Shown: positions 56,379-64,000 of the stretch, piece after piece
Position numbering within the stretch: the stretch's first letter is position 1
Layout of the letters: each line of letters opens with the position of its first letter
From: Acinetobacter kookii
Lineage (GTDB): Bacteria; Pseudomonadota; Gammaproteobacteria; Pseudomonadales; Moraxellaceae
Assembly: GCF_900096895.1 (NCBI RefSeq)
Contig: NZ_FMYO01000010.1
Span: 1 to 64,000 of the forward strand
Length of the DNA: 64,000 bases
Direction of reading: 5' to 3'
Made by a program: the position numbers and the translations under genes
Notes under the pieces: generated by a model
Told to the model about the DNA's origin: nothing
Seen by the model: the letters and a program-made list of their open reading frames with translations, nothing else
The model's database searches: none

Positions 56379-58781
56379 TTATTTTTTATCGGGTAAGGCA
56401 TAAGCAACCAAAGAGTCGCCCATTTTGGTCCCAAATGAACCATGACCGCCCGCCATAATGACTACATATTGTTTACCGTTACTTTCGTAAGTCATTGGCG
56501 TTGCCTGGCCACCCGCCGGCAAACGGCCTTTCCAAAGCTCATCCCCATTGGTGACATTAATGGCACGGATGTAATTGTCCTGGGTTGCACCCACAAACAT
56601 GACATTACCTGCAGTAGAGATTGGACCACCCAGCATTGGCACACCCATTTTAAATGGCGGTAATGGAATACCCGGCATACTGTCTCGAATGGTACCGATC
56701 CGGCGTTTCCAGACCACTTTATGGGTATTTAAATCGACACCTGCCACATAGCCCCAAGCCGGCTGTTTACATGGCAGCCCGAAGGGAGAAAGGAAGGCAC
56801 TGATTTCCACACCATACGGCACACCGTACATGGGCTGAACACCCTGTTCAGTCCCCGCGCCTTTGGCTGTCTGCTTACGGTTCGGATCTTCTGGGATCAG
56901 TCTGGACACAAATGGCAAGCCAATCGGGTTCATCAAGGCAATTTGACGGTCCGGGTTGACCGACATACCTCCCCATTCAAACACGCCCAGGTTACCTGGA
57001 AACACCAGCGTGCCATTTTCAGAAGGTGGCGTATAAATGCCATCGTAGTTCAATTTCTTGAACGCTACTCGGCACATTAACTGGTCAAACATGGTGGCAC
57101 CCCACATCTGTTTGTCAGTCAATTTGTCTTTCGGTGCCAGGTCAAAGTCAGAGAATGGTTGAGTTGCTGAATAACGTTCGCCTTTGGTTTGCGGACCGCG
57201 TTTTACTCTTTGCGGCACAGGTTTTTCCCTAATCGGAATAATAGCCGCACCGGTACGTCGGTCTAGCACAAATGCATTCCCTGTTTTCGTCAGTACATAA
57301 ATTGCAGGAACAAGATTGCCAGATTTGTCTTTGATATCAGCCAAAGTCGGTTGAGAGGGTACATCCATATCCCAAAGGTCATGATGGGTGGTCTGGAAAT
57401 TCCAGATCAACTTACCGGTAGACGCATTCAGCGCAAGCATCGAGTTGGCATAACGTTCATCCAACTCGGTACGGTGGCCGCCATAAATATCCGGAGTACC
57501 GACACCCGTTGGAACATAAACGATATCCAGTTTCGCATCATAGGCCAAAGGTGCCCATGCGTTTGGCGAGTTATGCACAAATTTTTGACCAGGTGCAGGA
57601 ATCGCATTTGGATCTTCCGCACCGGTATCAAATACCCAAAGCAGTTCACCGCTATTGACATCATAACCGCGGATCACACCCGAAGGTTCTTTGGTTGAAT
57701 AGTTGTCGGTTGTTGAACCTGCAATGATGATGGTTGTACCGGTAATCACTGGAGGTGAAGTTGGGATATATCCTCCTGGATACGGGAACGGCATGTCTTT
57801 TTGCAAATCCACTTCACCATTTTTACCAAAGTCAGAACATGGTGTACCGGTTTGTGCATTTACCGCCACCAGACGACCATCATTGACCGGCAAAATCACT
57901 TTTTGAGGACATTCGGCAGAGCTAGATTTTTTAGCTGCCAAACTGGCTTCAAAACCAGCAGTATTGTTTACGTCATAATAAGACACGCCACGACAGGTTA
58001 AATGCTGATAGGTATTATCTGCTTTAAGAACCGGATCGTAAGTCCATTTTGCTTTACCTGTTGCTGGATCAAGCGCTGTCAATTTTTGATGGGTGGTACA
58101 GATGTACATGTTGTCACCCACTTTAATTGGGGTGACCTGATTGGTGGTTTCACCCGAGTCGTTTTCAGTTTTGAATTCGCCAGTGTGATATTCCCACGCC
58201 ACTTGCAAATCTTTTACGTTATCGGAATTGATCTGTTTTAACGGAGAATAGCGCAAACCTGACTGGGTACGACCATAAGCCGGCCAGTCACCATCTGCCA
58301 CACCCGGAATGGGCTGCGATGTTGCAGGTTGCTTGGTGCTTAACTCGCCACGAATCTCTTGAGGATCATTAAAAATCGAGTAAATCATCACCAAAATAGT
58401 GATAACCAAAGAACCGCCTAAAACAAGCTTGGCGGTTTTCGTATTATCGAAACCTCGAGTCGCTGCAGGAATCAGCAATAAAAGACCAAAGATACCTAAA
58501 ATGTCCAGACGGGGGGCAAGCGCAAAGAAGTCAGAACCCACTTCCCAAAGCCCCCAGACCACAGTACCTAATACCAGCACCGCATACACCAGAAGTGCCG
58601 AACTTTTAAATTTTTGCAATAGAACTGCAGTAGCGATGAAGAATAAACCTGCGATGATGTAGTACCAAGACCCACCAAGCACTGCAAGATATATTCCTCC
58701 AATCAGCAGCACTAAACCGAAAATAATGGCTATCACAGCCAAAACCGTTTTTAGAGCTGAACCTGAAGATGGAGTACTCAT
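56379..58781 (-). CDS. gcd: Membrane-bound PQQ glucose dehydrogenase
   Basis: 800-aa quinoprotein that oxidises glucose to gluconolactone in the periplasm and passes electrons to ubiquinone. Five N-terminal helices (to about 140), then an eight-bladed propeller with NTYQHLTCRGVSYYDV (active-site His), GVADGDWPAYGRTQSGLRYSPL and HNSPNAWAPLAYDAK. Length agrees with the Acinetobacter membrane enzyme. Start at MSTPSSG (58781). Probably expressed with the OprB porin upstream. Confidence 0.95.
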   Translation of the reverse strand: MSTPSSGSALKTVLAVIAIIFGLVLLIGGIYLAVLGGSWYYIIAGLFFIATAVLLQKFKSSALLVYAVLVLGTVVWGLWEVGSDFFALAPRLDILGIFGLLLLIPAATRGFDNTKTAKLVLGGSLVITILVMIYSIFNDPQEIRGELSTKQPATSQPIPGVADGDWPAYGRTQSGLRYSPLKQINSDNVKDLQVAWEYHTGEFKTENDSGETTNQVTPIKVGDNMYICTTHQKLTALDPATGKAKWTYDPVLKADNTYQHLTCRGVSYYDVNNTAGFEASLAAKKSSSAECPQKVILPVNDGRLVAVNAQTGTPCSDFGKNGEVDLQKDMPFPYPGGYIPTSPPVITGTTIIIAGSTTDNYSTKEPSGVIRGYDVNSGELLWVFDTGAEDPNAIPAPGQKFVHNSPNAWAPLAYDAKLDIVYVPTGVGTPDIYGGHRTELDERYANSMLALNASTGKLIWNFQTTHHDLWDMDVPSQPTLADIKDKSGNLVPAIYVLTKTGNAFVLDRRTGAAIIPIREKPVPQRVKRGPQTKGERYSATQPFSDFDLAPKDKLTDKQMWGATMFDQLMCRVAFKKLNYDGIYTPPSENGTLVFPGNLGVFEWGGMSVNPDRQIALMNPIGLPFVSRLIPEDPNRKQTAKGAGTEQGVQPMYGVPYGVEISAFLSPFGLPCKQPAWGYVAGVDLNTHKVVWKRRIGTIRDSMPGIPLPPFKMGVPMLGGPISTAGNVMFVGATQDNYIRAINVTNGDELWKGRLPAGGQATPMTYESNGKQYVVIMAGGHGSFGTKMGDSLVAYALPDKK

Positions 58782-58946
58782 ATTGACCACCTATTTTTAA
58801 GATTCTTTTTAAAGCTCATATCTAAAGTTAAATATGAGCACCTTTTTTAGTTTTTAGATTTTAAATATCTGGGTTAAACCGATCTGCAAAAGAAAATTGT
58901 GCTCTAGGCATCTACTGATAAAACCCAAGTACTTATCATCTAGAAA

Positions 58947-60227
58947 CTAGAACGCTGTTTGGAATTTAATGCCGCCAACCCAGGCATTCTCTCCATTTTT
59001 ATATGCACCAACCCGGTGGATATATTGAATATTCGGACGGATCGTAAGCCAGTTTGCGGCATGCATACCGTAGTAAATTTCGCTATTGTATTCTTCGCCC
59101 TGTAGACCACGGGCATCTACACTGTTATTGCGAATGTTCGCATCATTAACCTTGTCATTGATATTGATCCGGGCGATACCGACCGCAATCTCATCATGAG
59201 GACGGGAGTCGATTAATCCCTTATAAACCAGACCAATATTTTGCATGTCACTGACTTGATTTGTGTCGCTATCATGTACAGTTAAGTTTACAAAACCACT
59301 CAAGCCACGAGACGCATCGCCGTTATGGGCCGTCAGTTGTTGTCTGGCCACCACCCAACCGCCTTGATGATGCTTCTTTTCAGTTGTAGTGCTAGCGATC
59401 AGTGCTGCATCCGCGGTGCTATAGTAATAGCCGGAACGGTATTCACCTGGAAGTTTGGCCACGCCAAGTTTTGCTGTCCAAACCACTTCAGCAGGAATAA
59501 TCGCACCATGCGAACCATCGGTACTTAAATTAAAGCCTTTACCACGCTCTAAATTTTCCGGGTTATATTCATAGGCGCCGACTTGTGCATAGACTTCTGG
59601 AGTCAGGCTGTATTTCAGCCGTGCCGCCCACTGGCTGACGGGCCAGTTATACCACTGGTCACCGACCCAGTTCCCGACTTGTGAACCGCAGAGCGACAAG
59701 TTCTGAAAATCACAGTCGAAACTGTTGAAATCTTCACCTTCACCAAAACGGCCGACTTTAACATCCAGTTTTTGATCCAGGAATTTTTTCTTGATCCAGA
59801 AATCGGTTAAACGCCAGGTCTGGCCGCGGCCCCATACTTCTTGGACTGAACTTTTATGACCATTTAAAGCCTCAGAAGTATTCGACAAATTACGACCATT
59901 ACGCTCAGTCACGGTAATTTGCGCTTCAGTATCTGGCCAGCCTAAGATTTTGTTTAAATCCAAATGCGCACCAAAAGCAAATTGATCCGCATATTCCGTA
60001 CCATGACTGGAGTGGTTCTCGGAATGCATTAGCGTCGCCAGTTCACCGGTATAGCCAAGGCTGAAATCGTAACCTTTTGCTTGGAGCTCGGTACGTTTAC
60101 CATTCCAGTCTCCAAACATCCATTGACTCTGTGGGTCAAAAGCATCGGCTGCATTTGCTATCTGTAACGCACAGCTGAAAGACAGCAGACTGATGCTAAA
60201 ACTGAACGTTCTACATAATTTCTTCAT
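58947..60227 (-). CDS. oprB: OprB-type carbohydrate-selective porin
   Basis: 426-aa porin with signal peptide MKKLCRTFSFSISLLSFSCA (cleavage near ANA). OprB features: WMFGDWNGKRTELQAKGYDFSLGYTGEL, DFWIKKKFLDQKLDVKVGRF, NYWPVSQW-type motif (QWYNWPVSQWAARLK), and the terminal WVGGIKFQTAF with C-terminal Phe. It likely admits glucose for Gcd. 156 bases separate it from gcd. Confidence 0.9.
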   Translation of the reverse strand: MKKLCRTFSFSISLLSFSCALQIANAADAFDPQSQWMFGDWNGKRTELQAKGYDFSLGYTGELATLMHSENHSSHGTEYADQFAFGAHLDLNKILGWPDTEAQITVTERNGRNLSNTSEALNGHKSSVQEVWGRGQTWRLTDFWIKKKFLDQKLDVKVGRFGEGEDFNSFDCDFQNLSLCGSQVGNWVGDQWYNWPVSQWAARLKYSLTPEVYAQVGAYEYNPENLERGKGFNLSTDGSHGAIIPAEVVWTAKLGVAKLPGEYRSGYYYSTADAALIASTTTEKKHHQGGWVVARQQLTAHNGDASRGLSGFVNLTVHDSDTNQVSDMQNIGLVYKGLIDSRPHDEIAVGIARININDKVNDANIRNNSVDARGLQGEEYNSEIYYGMHAANWLTIRPNIQYIHRVGAYKNGENAWVGGIKFQTAF

Positions 60228-60348
60228 AAGAAAGAGTCTTTATATTATTTTGTAATACAAATATGGTACTCTTGTCCATTATGTAACTTTTAATGAAATT
60301 TGTTAATTTATTGTTTTATAAAAGAATATTTATCAATATAAAATAAAG

Positions 60349-61467
60349 CTACCAATCTCCAGCCCCTAAATGCTGCCCAATATATAGATATTTTGTCTTA
60401 GATCGCGAAAATTTGATCGGACAGGCCAGCTGGGTTTCGGTGTGTTGACTGCCCTGCTCTAGCGGAACTTCCACCGTCCACTGTCGTTGCTCGGCCAAAG
60501 TGGAATGCAAGGCTTCATCCAGATCTAAAACAGGCTCTACGCATACATCCTGCTGCGCGAACAGCATTTTCCATTCTGCAAAAGTTCGGCTTTTAATTTT
60601 TTCCCGCAGAGCCTGTTTTACGCTTTGCTGATCTGCCAGATCAAATGAAGCCCCTTTTTCAGCAAGTAGGGGAAGATCTAATATTTGCGCCAAGCCGGTC
60701 ATAAACTGTGGCTCTAAACTCCCAATCGATAAATAACGGCCATCCTGAGTTTGGTAATAGTCATAAAAGCTGCCGCCATTTAAATGCGACTGTTCCGGAA
60801 ATTGTCTGGTTTTTCCTGCCAATGTTGCCGCTGCTGCCATATTATTTAAAGTGGCAACACAATCAGTCATCGAAATATCAATATATTGTCCCAAGCCACT
60901 GTGCTCACGCTCAACAACCGCGGCCAAAATACCAATGACCGCATGTAAGGAGCCTCCGGCAACATCGGCCACCTGAATACCCAATGCGGGTGGTCCACCT
61001 TGTTGGCGGCCACTATGTCCTGCAATTCCGGATAAAGCCAGGTAATTGATGTCATGACCGGCTTTATTTTTATAAGTTCCGGTCTGACCATAGCCGGTAA
61101 TGGAACAATAAATCAGTCGGGGGTTAAGTGCGCTCAGTGTTGCATAATCCAGACCCAGACGCTGCATCACTCCCGGTCTAAACTGCTCAACCACAATATC
61201 GTATTCAGTAATCTTCTGTTTAATCAGCTGGATACTCTGTGCATCTTTTAAATCCAGCGCAATCGACTGCTTATTACGGTTTAAGTAACTGTGCGCCGTT
61301 GCCTGCCCATTGGCATAAGGTGGCATCAGCCGGATCAGGTCTGGACGTGTAGGCGATTCGATATGGATCACTTCTGCACCGAGGTCCGCTAAATACAAAG
61401 TGGCAAAGGGACCTGGGAGTAAAGTGGAAAAATCAAGCACTTTTAATCCGTTTAAAGCCGTAGTCAT
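60349..61467 (-). CDS. CaiB/BaiF CoA-transferase family, alpha-methylacyl-CoA racemase-like
   Basis: 372-aa family III CoA-transferase fold. LNGLKVLDFSTLLPGPFATLYLADLGAEVIHIE is the typical N-terminus. AGHDINYLALSG (His) and QVADVAGGSLHAVIG (Asp) match the racemase catalytic pair rather than CaiB. Likely acts on branched acyl-CoA; substrate unproven. Divergent from the AraC-type regulator. Confidence 0.87.
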   Translation of the reverse strand: MTTALNGLKVLDFSTLLPGPFATLYLADLGAEVIHIESPTRPDLIRLMPPYANGQATAHSYLNRNKQSIALDLKDAQSIQLIKQKITEYDIVVEQFRPGVMQRLGLDYATLSALNPRLIYCSITGYGQTGTYKNKAGHDINYLALSGIAGHSGRQQGGPPALGIQVADVAGGSLHAVIGILAAVVEREHSGLGQYIDISMTDCVATLNNMAAAATLAGKTRQFPEQSHLNGGSFYDYYQTQDGRYLSIGSLEPQFMTGLAQILDLPLLAEKGASFDLADQQSVKQALREKIKSRTFAEWKMLFAQQDVCVEPVLDLDEALHSTLAEQRQWTVEVPLEQGSQHTETQLACPIKFSRSKTKYLYIGQHLGAGDW

Positions 61468-61684
61468 ATCCGTTTTTTCTCATTTTATATTGATTTTATA
61501 TGCATATTAGAAATATAAAACTCATAAAACAATGTCATGTTCAGCCATTTACCTTGATCATTTCGGCAATTTAAGATGTCAATAAGGTAAAACATCTATT
61601 GTAAATTGCCACTCAAACAATTTTTAGCGTCATTTAGGTCAACTGCAAGTGAATATAAAAGAGAAAGAGACTGAAGGATTTAAT

Positions 61685-62695
61685 ATGAGCCGCGATACGA
61701 TCAGTATCCACTTCGTCAATGCGGCTCTAACCGGCGCAAAACGTCTGGGCATGGATGTCGAAACTTTATTGTCACATGTGGGCATTGAAGCGGAATTATT
61801 ACGTCAGCCTAAAGCACGTATTTCTCCGGAACAATACACCCGATTTATTCAGATGTTATGGATGGTAACCCAGGACGAACATCTCGGCTTTGATATACAG
61901 CCACGTCGTTTGGGCACTTTTGCCATTATGTGTCAGTTGATTATTCACGCGAAAACGCTAGGAGATGCCCTAGAGCTTTCTTCCCAGTTCTATAAACTGT
62001 TTGGCGATGAATGGTCGGTGATTTTAGAACGTGACAAACATGAAGCACGTCTGGTTCCCCTTATTCCCCAAAGCATGGATCCGGATCACTTCATTACCGA
62101 AAGCATGCTGATGATCTGGCACGGTCTGGCATCCTGGCTCATCGAACGCCGACTGCCACTCGAACGCGTTCATTTTGGCTATCCACGTCCTGCACATGCC
62201 GATGAATATGATGCCCTGTTCTTCGCACCGGTGATGCAATTCGATGCCCCACGTACCGAAATTACCTTTGCTGCGGACTATCTGGATCTTCCGGTTCGTC
62301 AAAATGAAGAGACGCTGGAAGAATTCCTCAAAGCAGCACCTGCACAGTTGCTGGTTAAATTCAAAAACACCAACTCGCTGACTTCTCGTATCCGTGAAGT
62401 GTTAAAGAGCCAGATTGGCGAAGAAATGCCGACACTCAACGATGTCGCTTCGATGTTGTACCTCTCTCCGCAAACTTTGCGTCGCCGTCTGGCTGCGGAA
62501 GGCAAAAGCTATCAGGGCGTGAAAGATGCCTTGCGTCGTGACGCGGCCATTCACCTGTTGCTGAATCCGGGCTTGACCCTGGAAGATGTCGCGCAGCAGG
62601 TCGGCTTTAGTGAAACCAGTACCTTCCACCGTGCCTTTAAAAAATGGACCGGGGTAACTCCAGGTTTATATCGCCAGTTGCACGGTTATCACTGA
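61685..62695 (+). CDS. AraC family regulator (OruR/ArgR-like, Arabinose_bd type)
   Basis: 336-aa regulator. The N-terminal ligand domain has SPEQYTRFIQMLWMVTQDEHLGFD and GTFAIMCQLIIHAKTLGDALE. The C-terminal AraC helix-turn-helix pair includes LNDVASMLYLSPQTLRRRLAAEGKSY and LEDVAQQVGFSETSTFHRAFKKWTGVTPGLYR. Start at MSRDTISIH (61685). It is upstream of a thiolase and divergent from the CaiB/BaiF gene, so it may control fatty-acid or acyl-CoA metabolism. Confidence 0.88.
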   Translation: MSRDTISIHFVNAALTGAKRLGMDVETLLSHVGIEAELLRQPKARISPEQYTRFIQMLWMVTQDEHLGFDIQPRRLGTFAIMCQLIIHAKTLGDALELSSQFYKLFGDEWSVILERDKHEARLVPLIPQSMDPDHFITESMLMIWHGLASWLIERRLPLERVHFGYPRPAHADEYDALFFAPVMQFDAPRTEITFAADYLDLPVRQNEETLEEFLKAAPAQLLVKFKNTNSLTSRIREVLKSQIGEEMPTLNDVASMLYLSPQTLRRRLAAEGKSYQGVKDALRRDAAIHLLLNPGLTLEDVAQQVGFSETSTFHRAFKKWTGVTPGLYRQLHGYH

Positions 62696-62725
62696 TCACA
62701 ACCGATTTTTTCAGTTTCTCTCTAT

Positions 62726-62753
62726 GCCCAGGTTCCGACTTGGGCTTTTTTTT
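62726..62753 (+). terminator. Terminator after the AraC regulator
   Basis: GCCCA-GGTTCCGACT-TGGGC followed by eight T, 30 bases past the stop. Confidence 0.8.
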
Positions 62754-62863
62754 ATTGACCAAAAACATCATCTGACCTGACCCGTTCTCATCATTGCACT
62801 TCAAAAATTAATCATTACACTCAAAAAAGTATAAAAAATTTAAAGTCATAAAAGGGAAATGCC

Positions 62864-64000
62864 ATGAGCGAGGCTTATATCATCGATGCCATTCGCACAC
62901 CACGCGGAAAAGGAAAAAAAGACGGTTCACTGCATCAAGTGAAACCGATTAGCCTGTTGACCACCTTGCTGAATGAACTGAAAGACCGTCATCAACTCGA
63001 TACTTCCAAGGTGGATGATATTGTCCTGGGCTGTGTTACCCCGATTGGCGACCAGGGTGCCGACATTGCCAAAACTGCAGCCATTGCTGCCGGATGGGAC
63101 AATGATGTGGCTGGAGTACAGATCAACCGCTTCTGTGCGTCAGGCCTGGAAGCCGTGAACCTAGCTGCGCAAAAAGTCCGTTCGGGCTGGGAAGATATTG
63201 TGGTGGCAGGTGGGGTCGAATCCATGTCGCGCGTGCCGATGGGTTCCGATGGCGGTCCCTGGGCACTCGACCCTGAAACCAATATGGCCTGTGACTTTAT
63301 TCCGCAAGGCATTGGTGCCGACCTGATTGCCACCATTGATGGTTATACACGTTCGGATGTCGATGCCTTTGCTGCCGATTCACAAAAGAAAGCCGCTGCA
63401 GCTCAAGCCAACGGTTTTTTCAGCAAATCAGTGGTCCCAATAAAAGATAAAGCCGGTGTGGTGATTCTGGACCAAGACGAATTCATTAAACCGACCACCA
63501 CAGCAGAAGGCCTAGGCAAACTCAATCCAAGTTTTGCCATGATGGGACAGATGGGTTTCGATGCCATTGCCCTGCAAAAATATCCGGAAGTGGGTGCAGT
63601 CAATCATGTACACCATGCCGGAAATTCATCAGGCATTGTCGATGGTGCGGCTGTCGTGCTGGTGGCATCCGAAAAAGCCGTTCAGGAACAAGGCTTAAAA
63701 CCACGCGCCAAAGTATTGTCTACTGCACTTGTAGGCACTGATCCGACCATCATGCTGACCGGTCCTGCCCCGGCTGCACGTAAGGCTTTGGAAAAAGCCG
63801 GTTTAAGCATTGATGATATCGACCTGTTTGAAGTGAATGAAGCCTTTGCTGCCGTGGTGATGCGTTTCATTAATGAACTGAAGGTGGATCCGGCCAAAGT
63901 CAATGTCAACGGCGGTGCAATTGCCATGGGACATCCACTGGGTGCAACCGGGGCCATGATTTTGGGCACACTACTGGATGAGCTGGAACGCCAAGGCAAG
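62864..64000 (+). CDS. Acetyl-CoA C-acyltransferase (thiolase), 3' end missing
   Basis: 379 codons are visible from ATG 62864 (AAAAGGGAAATGCC upstream) with no stop before the window edge. Thiolase motifs: [15 protein letters not shown] (nucleophile Cys at about 92), [44 protein letters not shown] and [16 protein letters not shown]. The short C-terminal part with the second cysteine is beyond the window. FadA/FadI-like; probably in beta-oxidation, first gene after the regulator. Confidence 0.9.
   Translation, partial: MSEAYIIDAIRTPRGKGKKDGSLHQVKPISLLTTLLNELKDRHQLDTSKVDDIVLGCVTPIGDQGADIAKTAAIAAGWDNDVAGVQINRFCASGLEAVNLAAQKVRSGWEDIVVAGGVESMSRVPMGSDGGPWALDPETNMACDFIPQGIGADLIATIDGYTRSDVDAFAADSQKKAAAAQANGFFSKSVVPIKDKAGVVILDQDEFIKPTTTAEGLGKLNPSFAMMGQMGFDAIALQKYPEVGAVNHVHHAGNSSGIVDGAAVVLVASEKAVQEQGLKPRAKVLSTALVGTDPTIMLTGPAPAARKALEKAGLSIDDIDLFEVNEAFAAVVMRFINELKVDPAKVNVNGGAIAMGHPLGATGAMILGTLLDELERQGK

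Overview
The window looks like a piece of an Acinetobacter chromosome, probably not A. baumannii itself. Pointers are an OmpA that follows the Acinetobacter OmpA pattern closely, HemJ instead of HemG or HemY, a membrane glucose dehydrogenase preceded by an OprB porin, moderate-to-low GC, and the content of the surrounding genes. I see no rRNA, tRNA, IS element, prophage or CRISPR array.

Layout. 0-3.7 kb: the str operon on the minus strand (rpsL, rpsG, fusA, start of tuf) with a clear promoter and a terminator-like leader hairpin. 3.7-7.2 kb: an EcsC-like protein, fabB and hemJ. 7.2-12.2 kb: a D-alanine catabolic cluster (cycA, ridA-like, alanine racemase, dadA) divergent from an Lrp-type regulator. 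12.2-18.6 kb: a HAD phosphatase, thiD and small accessory genes (yegP, CHMI-like, yjdM, DUF488, SRPBCC, catalase-like, rraB). 18.7-26.2 kb: a patchwork of poorly characterised genes (a DUF4041 coiled-coil protein, rluA, SIMPL, DUF6868, DUF1003, DUF4126, several orphans). It contains two near-identical 225-bp intergenic repeats that look like paralogous small-RNA genes. 26.3-27.9 kb: an AT-rich two-gene unit, a nucleotidyltransferase overlapping a DUF262 (GmrS/ParB-like) protein, placed directly after the acnD terminator. This is the best candidate in the window for an undescribed system. 28-40.3 kb: acnD without other prp genes, a multicopper oxidase with a His/Pro/Ser-rich linker, ygfZ, a Sel1-repeat protein, an AEC transporter, an old-yellow-enzyme reductase, a TonB receptor and a decayed OprB porin. 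40.5-49 kb: mutM-ppiC, a broken HAD gene, mscL, typA, a xanthine permease, rsmC and lysP. 49-64 kb: a hydrolase, ompA, a FimT-like pseudopilin, a thiolase, a VOC protein, cysI with DUF934, oprB and gcd, a CaiB/BaiF enzyme, an AraC regulator and a second thiolase cut by the window edge.

How genes work together. CycA, racemase and DadA import, interconvert and deaminate alanine under the Lrp-type regulator. OprB brings glucose to the periplasm, where Gcd oxidises it to gluconolactone. CysI reduces sulfite with help from the overlapping DUF934 protein. MutM and the parvulin are translationally coupled. Gene functions come from reading motifs and recalling families; no database search was run.
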